From an uncultured Bacillaceae bacterium (lineage in GTDB: Bacteria > Bacillota > Bacilli > Bacillales > Amphibacillaceae), in NCBI GenBank assembly GCA_937925695.1, contig CALAMD010000083.1, forward strand, positions 1-21,449: a DNA stretch of 21,449 nt, given 5' to 3'. The translations under genes were made by a program, and so were the position numbers. This document shows positions 1 through 7,397 of this stretch, piece after piece. The notes beneath the pieces were generated by a model, which did no database searches, was not told the DNA's origin, and saw only the letters and a list, made by a program, of their open reading frames with translations. How positions within the stretch are numbered: the first letter of the stretch is position 1; each line of letters opens with the position of its first letter.

Positions 1-1
1 A

Positions 2-121
2 CTTTCGCGTATAGACGATCAACTTTTACTCATTTACGAGCGAGTTAGTGCCATTTCCGAGCGACTATACCTATTTGCATTTTCAAATACATATTACGAA
101 CAAGTGGAGGGGTTTAAATGA
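2..121 (+). CDS. Unrecognised C-terminal fragment upstream of purH (partial at 5' end)
   Basis: A frame open from the left edge gives 39 residues, ending in ...YYEQVEGFK, and stops with a TGA that overlaps the purH start as ATGA. It is the only forward frame open through this stretch, and the stop-start overlap suggests translational coupling within the purine operon. In Bacillus the gene before purH is purN, but these residues do not look like a PurN C-terminus that I recognise, so I do not name it. In AT-rich DNA a 39-codon open frame can occur by chance, so confidence is moderate. The visible part has no signal peptide, membrane segment or metal-binding motif. Confidence 0.45.
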   Translation, partial: LSRIDDQLLLIYERVSAISERLYLFAFSNTYYEQVEGFK

Positions 122-1650
122 AAAAGAGAGCACTCATTAGTGTGTCTGATAAAACGAATATTATTGAACTGGCTAAAGGGTTGGTTGAGTTAGATTATGA
201 GATTATTTCTACTGGGGGCACGTTAAAAACGTTGCAAGAAGGAAATGTGCCTGTTCAACCAGTAGAGGAAGTTACAGGGTTTCCTGAAATTCTCGATGGG
301 CGAGTGAAGACGTTACATCCGCTCATTCACGGTGGCCTATTGGCTAAGCGTGAGAATGAGACCCATGTCGAGCAGTTACAACAGCACCAGATTTCGCCAA
401 TCGATATCGTTGTTGTTAATTTATATCCATTTAAAGAAACATTGGCTAAGCCAGGAGCTACGGAAGATGAAATTATTGAAAATATTGATATTGGTGGACC
501 AACGATGTTACGAGCAGCGGCAAAAAATTATGCCGATGTAGCAGTTGTTGTTGATCCTAATGATTATGATCATTTGCTTACATTATTAAAAGAAAATAAC
601 CTCACAATTGACGTGCGTAAACAATTGGCTGCTAAAGTGTTCCGCCATACAGCCCAGTATGATGCGATGATTGCAAAATACTTTTCTATCATCAATAATG
701 ATTACTTTCCTGAAAGTTATACAGTTACTTATGAAAAAGTTCAGGATTTACGCTACGGAGAGAACCCACATCAACAGGCAGCATTTTATCGGGATCCAGA
801 AGAGACGACCCTCAGTTTGGCGTCTGCTAAGCAATTACATGGAAAAGAATTATCGTACAACAATATTCAAGATGCTAACGCTGCCTTAGAAATTGTAGCT
901 GAGTATGATGAGCCGGCAGCCGTTGCTGTTAAACATATGAATCCTTGTGGGATTGGCCTAGGAACAACTATTAGTGAAGCATTTAAGAAAGCCCATGATG
1001 CAGATCCTATTTCAATCTTTGGCGGAATTATTGCTTGTAATCGGGAGATTGATGTTGCTACAGCAGAGCAGTTAAGTGAAATATTTTTAGAAATTGTTAT
1101 GGCACCAAGTTTTCATGAAGATGCACTAGCTATACTTACGCAAAAGAAAAATATCCGTCTGTTAGAAGTACCTATGGAAAAGGAAGAAAAGCCTTATCAC
1201 AAATTAACGTCTGTTAAAGGTGGTGTGTTGGTGCAAACAAACGACCAAGGTCAAATCACACCGACAGAATTAACATGTCCAACAACACGTCAGCCATCTG
1301 AGGAAGAATTAGCGGATTTACTTTTCGCCTGGAAAGCTGTTAAGCATGTAAAATCCAATGCAATTGTTTTGGCAAAAAATAAGCAAACGATTGGTGTCGG
1401 AGCAGGACAAATGAATCGGGTCGGTGCAGCTAAGATCGCGATCGAGCAAGCAGGGGATAACAGTAAAGGTGCAGTCTTAGCTTCAGATGCCTTTTTCCCA
1501 ATGCCTGATACGGTAGAAGCGGCAGCGAAAGCTGGGATCACAGCGATCATTCAACCAGGTGGTTCGAAGCGGGATCAAGATTCCATCGATGCTTGTAACG
1601 AGCATAACATTGCCATGGTGTTTACGAATATGCGCCATTTTAAGCATTGA
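118..1650 (+). CDS. purH: Bifunctional AICAR transformylase / IMP cyclohydrolase PurH
   Basis: This cytoplasmic enzyme carries out the last two steps of IMP synthesis: formylation of AICAR with 10-formyl-THF, then ring closure to IMP. The 510 residues match the usual family length. The N-terminal MGS-like cyclohydrolase domain (about 1-145) shows RALISVSDKTNI, GRVKTLHPLIHGGLLAKR, NLYPF and ENIDIGGPTMLRAAAKN. The transformylase domain shows DLRYGENPHQ, ELSYNNIQDANAAL, the active-site VKHMNPCGIG (K272, H273), AIVLAKN, GAGQMNRV and SDAFFPMPDTVEAAA, and ends in the typical MRHFKH. The start is supported by GGAGGGG at 106-112, five bases before ATG, and by the ATGA overlap with the upstream frame. 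It sits at the end of the pur operon before purD. Identification is secure. Confidence 0.97.
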   Translation: MKKRALISVSDKTNIIELAKGLVELDYEIISTGGTLKTLQEGNVPVQPVEEVTGFPEILDGRVKTLHPLIHGGLLAKRENETHVEQLQQHQISPIDIVVVNLYPFKETLAKPGATEDEIIENIDIGGPTMLRAAAKNYADVAVVVDPNDYDHLLTLLKENNLTIDVRKQLAAKVFRHTAQYDAMIAKYFSIINNDYFPESYTVTYEKVQDLRYGENPHQQAAFYRDPEETTLSLASAKQLHGKELSYNNIQDANAALEIVAEYDEPAAVAVKHMNPCGIGLGTTISEAFKKAHDADPISIFGGIIACNREIDVATAEQLSEIFLEIVMAPSFHEDALAILTQKKNIRLLEVPMEKEEKPYHKLTSVKGGVLVQTNDQGQITPTELTCPTTRQPSEEELADLLFAWKAVKHVKSNAIVLAKNKQTIGVGAGQMNRVGAAKIAIEQAGDNSKGAVLASDAFFPMPDTVEAAAKAGITAIIQPGGSKRDQDSIDACNEHNIAMVFTNMRHFKH

Positions 1651-1705
1651 TTGTCGTAAAAGATGACTGATCACTTATATTGATGACATTTTAAGCATTA
1701 ATTGT
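1636..1705 (+). repeat. Imperfect 19-bp direct repeat: purH 3' end copied downstream
   Basis: The 19 bases at 1636-1654, which include the last codons and stop of purH, recur at 1687-1705 with one difference (18 of 19 identical). The copies start 51 bases apart. The second copy is non-coding. It suggests a small local duplication that helped to widen the purH-purD gap. Confidence 0.7.
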
Positions 1706-1715
1706 ACATCAAGCC

Positions 1716-1741
1716 GGTGTGCCGTCTTGCTCGGCATCACC
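1716..1741 (+). other. Bulged hairpin in the purH-purD gap
   Basis: GGTGTGCCG (1716-1724) can pair with CGGCATCACC (1732-1741) through nine base pairs with one bulged T at 1737 and a seven-base loop. No T-run follows, so it is unlikely to be a normal intrinsic terminator. It could slow RNase decay or be the remnant of a longer element. The 177-bp gap (1651-1827) otherwise holds the purH-end repeat, a weak promoter-like pair and the purD ribosome binding site. Confidence 0.5.
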
Positions 1742-1767
1742 ATAAATATTGATAGATTTCTAAGTTG

Positions 1768-1796
1768 TTGTCGCATCTAGATTTTCGCCTTATTAC
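1768..1796 (+). promoter_or_regulatory. Weak candidate promoter before purD
   Basis: TTGTCG (1768-1773) and TATTAC (1791-1796) are 17 bases apart, each matching four of six consensus positions. The match is poor and purD is normally transcribed from the operon promoter, so this is only a possibility raised by the unusually wide gap. Confidence 0.22.
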
Positions 1797-1827
1797 TCCA
1801 TATTAAATGAAAAGGGATGTTTAACAA

Positions 1828-3114
1828 ATGAAAATTTTAGTTGTTGGTCGTGGTGGTCGTGAGCATAGCATTGTCACCCATTTAGCTAAGAGTGAGCGGA
1901 TAGAAGAAATATATGTTGCACCAGGAAATGCTGGTATGCAAGCAATAGCAACCTGTATCGATATTAACGAGATGGACATTGAGGGGCTGGTAACTTTTGC
2001 AAAAGAATCAGCAATTGATTTAACGATTGTTGGTCCAGAAAACCCATTAAATGCTGGTATTGCTGATCGATTCCAACAAGATAATTTAGCAATCTTTGCC
2101 CCGAATAAGCAAGCAGCTTTATTAGAAGGCAGTAAAAGCTTTGCTAAACAATTTATGAAAAAGTATGATATTCCGACTGCTGAATACGAAACGTTTACCG
2201 ATGCACAGGCTGCTAAAGCGTATATTGCTAAAAAAGGAGCACCGATTGTCATTAAAGCGGATGGGTTAGCTGAAGGAAAAGGTGTTGTAGTAGCCGAAAC
2301 CGTTGAGCAAGCCTACGATGCCATCGATCAAATGTTAATTGATCAAGTCTTTGCTGAAGCAGGTACAAAAATTGTGATTGAAGAATTTCTCGATGGAAAA
2401 GAATTTTCATTAATGGCCTTTGTTAATAAAAATCATTACTATCCGATGTTACCAGCCCGAGACTTTAAACGAGCATTTGATGATGATCAAGGACCAAATA
2501 CAGGTGGTATGGGTTCATATGCCCCAGTTCCAGATGTAACGGAAGAAACTTTATCATTTACGTATCGAGAAATTATTGAAAAAACTGTTCAAGGATTGAT
2601 TGCAGAAGGGATTTCTTTTACAGGAATTCTTTATGCTGGACTCATGATTACGAAAGACGGGCCAAAGGTTATAGAATTTAATACTCGCTTTGGCGATCCA
2701 GAAACCCAAGTTGTTTTGCCATTACTAGAAAATGACTTATTACAAGTGTTTTTAGATGTGCTTGCTGGGAAAGACCCTCAATTAGTCTGGAAAAATCAAG
2801 TATGTGTTGGGGTTGTCGTTGCTTCAACAGGTTATCCACGCCAATATAAAACAGGTGTAGCATTGCCCAGCCTCACACCAGCAAACAATACCTTTGTGAT
2901 GCATGCTGGTACGAAGATAGCCAATGGTCAAGTCGTATCTAATGGCGGGCGAGTACTCCTTACAGGCGCGATTGGTGATAACTTTGAACTAGCTTCATCC
3001 CTTGTCTATCATTGTTTAACTCCATTTGAGCAACATCAAGACTTTTTCTACCGCAAAGATATCGGTAGGCAAGCCAAGTTATCATCTCTAGTCAAATATG
3101 GTAAAATTGGCTAA
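1828..3114 (+). CDS. purD: Phosphoribosylamine--glycine ligase PurD (GARS)
   Basis: PurD joins glycine to phosphoribosylamine with ATP, the second step of de novo purine synthesis, in the cytoplasm. The 428 residues match the family length. The N-terminal domain starts KILVVGRGGREHSI; the ATP-grasp part has VIKADGLAEGKGVVVA (K143, D145), EEFLDGKEFS, and the metal/ATP-binding EFNTRFGDPETQ; the C-terminal domain has STGYP, HAGT, GGRVL and a RKDIG-like tail. AAAGGGAT at 1811-1818 is a moderate ribosome binding site nine bases before ATG. The gap to purH is 177 bp, much wider than the near-adjacent arrangement usual in Bacillus, but there is no change of strand. A terminator follows, so it appears to be the last gene of the operon. 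Confidence 0.96.
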   Translation: MKILVVGRGGREHSIVTHLAKSERIEEIYVAPGNAGMQAIATCIDINEMDIEGLVTFAKESAIDLTIVGPENPLNAGIADRFQQDNLAIFAPNKQAALLEGSKSFAKQFMKKYDIPTAEYETFTDAQAAKAYIAKKGAPIVIKADGLAEGKGVVVAETVEQAYDAIDQMLIDQVFAEAGTKIVIEEFLDGKEFSLMAFVNKNHYYPMLPARDFKRAFDDDQGPNTGGMGSYAPVPDVTEETLSFTYREIIEKTVQGLIAEGISFTGILYAGLMITKDGPKVIEFNTRFGDPETQVVLPLLENDLLQVFLDVLAGKDPQLVWKNQVCVGVVVASTGYPRQYKTGVALPSLTPANNTFVMHAGTKIANGQVVSNGGRVLLTGAIGDNFELASSLVYHCLTPFEQHQDFFYRKDIGRQAKLSSLVKYGKIG

Positions 3115-3133
3115 AATCGTCGTTATTTTAATA

Positions 3134-3180
3134 AATAAACTGAAGTTCACCTCAACTGAGACGGTGGACTTCAGTTTATT
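3134..3180 (+). terminator. Terminator hairpin of the pur operon
   Basis: An 18-bp stem with one G·U pair is formed by AATAAACTGAAGTTCACC (3134-3151) and the matching arm at 3163-3180, with an 11-base loop. The T-rich end lies within the right arm rather than after it, so efficiency may be moderate. Its place just after purD fits the operon end. Confidence 0.72.
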
Positions 3181-3256
3181 AAATCAAAACCCAACAAATG
3201 TTAAAATGACACGTCATATTTGTTATGAAAACGTCAACAATTTGTAATGGGAAAGC

Positions 3257-3287
3257 TTGCTAAGGCTACGTTAAAATGTGTTACAAT
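3257..3287 (+). promoter_or_regulatory. Candidate promoter of yerA, extended -10
   Basis: TGTTACAAT (3279-3287) reads as an extended -10 (TG-N-TACAAT). A loose -35, TTGCTA at 3257-3262, is 19 bases upstream. The predicted transcript would begin near 3294, which argues against the upstream ATG at 3276 and for the yerA start at 3318. Confidence 0.5.
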
Positions 3288-3317
3288 GAAGAAAAGATTG
3301 TAATGGAGATGTTTTCG

Positions 3318-5060
3318 ATGCTAGGGAAAAAGAATTTATGGAGGAACCGCCAATTACGGGAACACGTTGCTGTCTTAGATGGGTCTATACAACCTACGTT
3401 AATTTTAACAAATGGTACCTATTTAAATGTATTTACGAAGCAATGGCTCCAAGCAAACATTTGGCTCTATCAAGATCGGATTATTTACGTTGGTGATCAA
3501 TTACCAACTAACCAATCAGAAATCGAAATCGTTGATTGTGAAGGACAATTTTTAGTTCCTGGATATATTGAGCCCCATGCACACCCTTTTCAATTATATA
3601 ATCCAAGCGAATTAGCTTTTCATGCAGCAAAAACTGGTACGACGACGTTAATTAATGACCCAATTATGTGGTTTTTTTTAACAAACAGAAAGAAAGCGTT
3701 TTCACTGATAAATAAAATGGCTTCATTTCCTATATCGATGTATTGGTGGGCCCGATTTGATTCGCAAACGGCCATACAGAATGAGCATGCCTATTTTAAC
3801 ACGAGTGATGTTTTGTCTTGGGTCATGCATCATGCTGTTGTTCAAGGTGGAGAATTAACATCTTGGCCACGTTTGCTCGACGGGGATGATCGCTTATTAT
3901 ATTGGATGCAAGAAACAAAACGGCTTGGCAAACGGATTGAAGGACACTTTCCTGGCTCATCTGAGAAAACGTTAACGACCATGAAATTACTTGGTGTCAG
4001 CGGTGATCACGAGGCGATGACCGGGTCTGAAGTATTGCAAAGGTTAGAGTTAGGTTATCAAGTTGGTTTAAGGTATTCCTCCATAAGACCTGATTTGCCT
4101 AAGCTGATTAGTGAACTATTAGATTTAGAGATTACGACCTTCGAGCAATTAACCTTTACGACAGATGGATCGACCCCGGCTTTTTATGAACATGGCTTAA
4201 TCAATGTATGTATAGATATGGCAATCAAACAAGGCTTGCCGATCGAAGAAGCCTATCTCATTGGTTCTTATAATGCGGCTAAGCACTTTCAATTAGCAGA
4301 AGATCTGGGCAGTATTTCCCCTGGGAAAGTAGCCCATATTAATATTTTATCAGCGAAGGATAATCCACATCCGATCAGTGTTATTGCCAAGGGTGAGTGG
4401 ATTGTTAAGAATGAACAAGCAGTTGCTTGGCCCCAAATGATTAAATGGGAAGACTATGATATTCATCCTTTAACGATAAATTGGGAGTTAACAGAAGAAG
4501 ATTTACAGTTTTCATCACCCATCGGTTTAGAATTGGTCAATGATGTTATCATTCACCCCTATGCAGTGAAGATAGATCATACAAAAGAAAGGTTACCAGA
4601 TCAACTACCAGAAGCTTTTCTTGTGTTAATCGATCGTTATGGTAAATGGCGGGTGAATACAACGATCAAGGGATTTACGAAAAAATTAGGCGGTATCGTT
4701 AGCTCTTATTCACCAACCGGTGATATGATCATTATGGGGAAATGTAAACGAGATATGATGATCGCTTGGAAGCGAATGAAAGCTTTAGGTGGGGGCATCG
4801 TTGTAGTTAATAATGGAAAAGTACTCTATGAATTACCTCTATTAATTGGGGGAATGATGTTCGAAGGTCCGATGTCAACCTTAATTAAAAAGGAAAAAGA
4901 ATTAAAACAACTATTTATCGACCATGGTTATCCTTATCAGGATCCGATTTTCAGTATATATTTTTTATCCTCAACGAATTTACCCTATGTCAGGGTAACT
5001 CAAAAAGGGATTTATGATGTACTTAAAAGAGTGACTTTATTTCCAGCAAATATGCGTTAA
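3318..5060 (+). CDS. yerA: Adenine deaminase family protein YerA
   Basis: This is a metal-dependent amidohydrolase of the adenine deaminase family, expected to convert adenine to hypoxanthine for purine salvage; the activity of the YerA branch is less firmly established than that of AdeC. Visible metal and active-site motifs are EPHAHP (H87, H89), EGHFPG (H210), GDHE (H231, E232) and TTDGS (D283), with NAAKHFQL and the amidohydrolase barrel around them and an AdeC-like C-terminal domain. An in-frame ATG exists at 3276, but it precedes the likely transcription start. GGAG at 3305-3308, nine bases before ATG 3318, gives 580 residues beginning MLGKKNLWRNRQLREHV, the same length as I recall for B. 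subtilis YerA. It follows purD, as in Bacillus, with its own promoter. Confidence 0.88.
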   Translation: MLGKKNLWRNRQLREHVAVLDGSIQPTLILTNGTYLNVFTKQWLQANIWLYQDRIIYVGDQLPTNQSEIEIVDCEGQFLVPGYIEPHAHPFQLYNPSELAFHAAKTGTTTLINDPIMWFFLTNRKKAFSLINKMASFPISMYWWARFDSQTAIQNEHAYFNTSDVLSWVMHHAVVQGGELTSWPRLLDGDDRLLYWMQETKRLGKRIEGHFPGSSEKTLTTMKLLGVSGDHEAMTGSEVLQRLELGYQVGLRYSSIRPDLPKLISELLDLEITTFEQLTFTTDGSTPAFYEHGLINVCIDMAIKQGLPIEEAYLIGSYNAAKHFQLAEDLGSISPGKVAHINILSAKDNPHPISVIAKGEWIVKNEQAVAWPQMIKWEDYDIHPLTINWELTEEDLQFSSPIGLELVNDVIIHPYAVKIDHTKERLPDQLPEAFLVLIDRYGKWRVNTTIKGFTKKLGGIVSSYSPTGDMIIMGKCKRDMMIAWKRMKALGGGIVVVNNGKVLYELPLLIGGMMFEGPMSTLIKKEKELKQLFIDHGYPYQDPIFSIYFLSSTNLPYVRVTQKGIYDVLKRVTLFPANMR

Positions 5061-5127
5061 GTGTCGAGTGAGTTGGATGTTAATATTCCTTCAAAACATA
5101 AATACGGTAAAAGGTGTGTATTAAAAA

Positions 5128-6189
5128 ATGACAAAAAAAGTAGTAATGATTATCATGTTGTTCGGATTTTTCTTATTCGTCGGTTGTGCTAAAAAAGATG
5201 ATGTTCCTGAGAATACACAGCAGGAAAACAATGATATTGAAATAATTGAAGAAAACGAGCCAGAAGAACCAACTTTTACGCATGTTTTCCCTTTTACAGG
5301 AATTGGTACAAATGAAGGTGCGGATCGCCGGCCGGTTGGCGTGATGGTCAATAACCATGTTGCAGCTAGGCCCCAATCAGGTCTATCTAAAGCTGACATT
5401 ACTTTTGAAATATTAGCAGAAGGAAGTATTACCCGTTTTCTAGCGATCTTCCAAAGCGAACAGCCAGAAATTGTTGGACCAGTTCGAAGTGCAAGACCCT
5501 ATTACTTTGAATTAGCTGAGAACTATGATGCCCTATATATTTATCATGGCGCTGCCAATTTTATCAATGATATGATCATTAATCAGGGAATTGATCATTT
5601 AAGTGGTGCGAATTATGATAATGATGGGCATCTGTTTAAGCGTGAATCATTTAGGAAAGCACCGCATAATTCCTATTTGTTATTTGATGCTGTGTACGAT
5701 GTATCTGAGTCCAAAGGGTATGATATAATATCTGATACAAAGGCATTGCCTTTTGTTAAAGAAGATGCTGTGATTACAGGCGATCCTGGTACACATGTTC
5801 AAGTGCTTTATCCAGGACGTAAGGCAGATGAAGTGATCGAATACATTTATGATGAGACGAAACAAGCTTATACACGTCATGAGAGTAAACAACAAACAGT
5901 CGAATTAGATTCCGAAGAACCGATTTTCATTCACAATGTTTTTATTATTGAAACGGCTCATAAAGTCATTGATGATGAGGGAAGGCGAGAGATTGATCTC
6001 AAATCAGGTGGGAACGCCTATTTAATGCAGAAAGGTCAGCTACAAAAACTAGCATGGAAAAATGAAGATGGTCGTATTATTCCTGTTCAAGGAGACGAAT
6101 CGATTGGTTTTGTACCAGGAAAAACATGGGTTAATGTCGTACCAACAAATCCAGGTTTGGAAACAGCGGTAACGATATTTGAAGAGTGA
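5128..6189 (+). CDS. yerB: Lipoprotein YerB (DUF3048)
   Basis: A 353-residue protein with a lipoprotein signal peptide: MTKKVVMIIMLFGFFLFVGC, with the lipidated Cys at residue 20. A Glu/Asp-rich linker follows to about residue 50. The rest matches the DUF3048 family pattern: TGIGTNEGADRRPVGVMVNNH, ADITFEILAEGSITRFLAIF, GPVRSARPYYFELA and, near the end, PGKTWVNVVP. It is expected on the outer face of the membrane. Function is unknown in the family. AAGGTGTG at 5111-5118 precedes the ATG by nine bases. It lies 67 bp after yerA and 18 bp before yerC, an order conserved with B. subtilis. Family assignment is confident; no role is claimed. Confidence 0.9.
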   Translation: MTKKVVMIIMLFGFFLFVGCAKKDDVPENTQQENNDIEIIEENEPEEPTFTHVFPFTGIGTNEGADRRPVGVMVNNHVAARPQSGLSKADITFEILAEGSITRFLAIFQSEQPEIVGPVRSARPYYFELAENYDALYIYHGAANFINDMIINQGIDHLSGANYDNDGHLFKRESFRKAPHNSYLLFDAVYDVSESKGYDIISDTKALPFVKEDAVITGDPGTHVQVLYPGRKADEVIEYIYDETKQAYTRHESKQQTVELDSEEPIFIHNVFIIETAHKVIDDEGRREIDLKSGGNAYLMQKGQLQKLAWKNEDGRIIPVQGDESIGFVPGKTWVNVVPTNPGLETAVTIFEE

Positions 6190-6207
6190 CGATAGGAGGT
6201 TTGGGCA

Positions 6208-6507
6208 GTGCAAATTGACAAACTGCGCGGTGAACAGCTAGATGAATTGTTTGAAGCCATTTTGTCGTTGGAAACTATCGAAGAATGCTACCAATTCTTT
6301 GATGATTTAGCAACGATGAGTGAAATCAGTTCGTTATCCCAACGGTTTCAAGTAGCTAAATTACTAGCAAAAGGCCATACATATAATAGTATTGAGAAAG
6401 AAACGAATGCTTCTACAGCAACGATCTCTAGGGTGAGAAGATGTATTGACTATGGTAGCGGAGGCTATAAGCTAGTATTAGATAGAATGGGTTTAAATGA
6501 AAAATAA
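6208..6507 (+). CDS. yerC: TrpR-like helix-turn-helix protein YerC
   Basis: A 99-residue protein of the YerC/YecD branch of the TrpR fold. The helix-turn-helix is seen in SLSQRFQVAKLLAKGHTYNSIEKETNASTATISRVRR (split here: recognition helix around TNASTATISRVRR, residues about 72-84), followed by the Gly-rich tail typical of the family (YGSGGYKLVLDR). The start is GTG, placed seven bases after a perfect AGGAGGT (6194-6200). It is likely a DNA-binding regulator, but its ligand and targets are not known to me. It is cotranscribed with yerB and followed directly by a strong terminator. Confidence 0.9.
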   Translation: MQIDKLRGEQLDELFEAILSLETIEECYQFFDDLATMSEISSLSQRFQVAKLLAKGHTYNSIEKETNASTATISRVRRCIDYGSGGYKLVLDRMGLNEK

Positions 6508-6520
6508 CTTGCTCAATAAC

Positions 6521-6550
6521 AAATCGTCACTTTTACGGTGACGGTTTTTT
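6521..6550 (+). terminator. Intrinsic terminator after yerC
   Basis: AAATCGTCAC (6521-6530) pairs with GTGACGGTTT (6538-6547) through ten pairs, one a G·U, around a seven-base loop, and runs into six Ts (6545-6550). This separates the yerABC unit from pcrB. Confidence 0.88.
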
Positions 6551-6614
6551 GTTTGATTACATCGAATTTATTTTAAATAGGTACATCTAAACACTCAAAT
6601 CAGTGCCTTGTTTT

Positions 6615-6623
6615 TGTTATAAT
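6615..6623 (+). promoter_or_regulatory. Extended -10 promoter of the pcrB-pcrA-ligA-camS operon
   Basis: TGTTATAAT combines the TG of an extended -10 with a perfect TATAAT (6618-6623). No good -35 lies 16-18 bases upstream (TCAAAT at the 17-base position), which is common for extended -10 promoters. Transcription would begin near 6630, fitting the pcrB start at 6656 rather than an in-frame GTG at 6638. Confidence 0.7.
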
Positions 6624-6655
6624 AAAAGAATATATTTGTGGATGGAGGATGGCAT

Positions 6656-7336
6656 GTGCAAAAAGCGATTAAAACGTGGAAACATATGTTTAAACTAGAT
6701 CCGGCCAAAGAGATAGATGATCAATCTTTGAAGAAAATATGTGAGTCAAATACGGATGCCATTATTGTTGGTGGCACAGATTCGATTACATACGATGGTG
6801 TGTTAAACTTACTAAGACGGTTAAGTATATATGACAAGCCTTGTATTTTAGAAGTATCGTCAATGAATGCGATCATCGCTGGTTTTGACTATTACTTTAT
6901 CCCAATGGTATTGAATAGTCAGGAAAAAAAGTGGATGATGGATATTCATCATCAAGCGATCAAACAATATAAATCATTTATGGATTGGAATATGATCGCT
7001 ATGGAAGGTTATTGCATTTTAAATGAACAGTCTAAGGCCTATCAAAAGACAAACTGTTTCTTACCAGACGATGAAGATGTGATCGCTTATGCTCATATGG
7101 CAGAGCACATGTTTCAATTACCGATTTTTTATTTAGAATATAGTGGGACGTATGGGGATTCCGAACTCGTTAGGAAAGTAAAACGAGAACTGAATCAGAC
7201 GATCCTGTTTTATGGTGGCGGGATTGAAAACATTGACCAAGCCAAGGAAATGAAGCAGTATGCCGATGTGATTATTGTCGGCAATAGTTTATATACAAAT
7301 TTTGACGAAGCGTTACAAACTGCAGAAGTTGAATAA
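6656..7336 (+). CDS. pcrB: Heptaprenylglyceryl phosphate synthase PcrB
   Basis: PcrB joins heptaprenyl diphosphate to sn-glycerol-1-phosphate, making an archaeal-type ether lipid precursor found in Bacillales. It has a TIM-barrel fold and is cytoplasmic or membrane associated. Visible motifs include WKHMFKLDP (K13, D15), IVGGTDSITYDGV, CILEVSS, YYFIPMVLNS, IAMEGYCILN, FYLEYSGTYG, FYGGGIENIDQAKEM and VIIVGNSLY, covering the phosphate- and Mg-binding loops. The start is GTG at 6656, with GGAGGAT (6644-6650) five bases before it, giving 226 residues, close to the Bacillus protein; a GTG at 6638 has no such site and lies too near the transcript start. pcrA follows 61 bp downstream. Confidence 0.93.
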   Translation: MQKAIKTWKHMFKLDPAKEIDDQSLKKICESNTDAIIVGGTDSITYDGVLNLLRRLSIYDKPCILEVSSMNAIIAGFDYYFIPMVLNSQEKKWMMDIHHQAIKQYKSFMDWNMIAMEGYCILNEQSKAYQKTNCFLPDDEDVIAYAHMAEHMFQLPIFYLEYSGTYGDSELVRKVKRELNQTILFYGGGIENIDQAKEMKQYADVIIVGNSLYTNFDEALQTAEVE

Positions 7337-7397
7337 AATTGTAGAAGTTCCAAAATCAAATTAGGAATGGAATTTATTTATTAAAGGTGGTATATGT

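Noticed and set aside
1821..2252. A 143-codon minus-strand frame within purD
   Set aside because: It is the antisense shadow of a well-conserved purD coding region, like the other long antisense frames in pcrA, ligA and gatA.
3276..3317. Upstream ATG as the yerA start
   Set aside because: It overlaps the likely -10 and precedes the predicted transcription start; the ATG at 3318 has a ribosome binding site and gives the family length.
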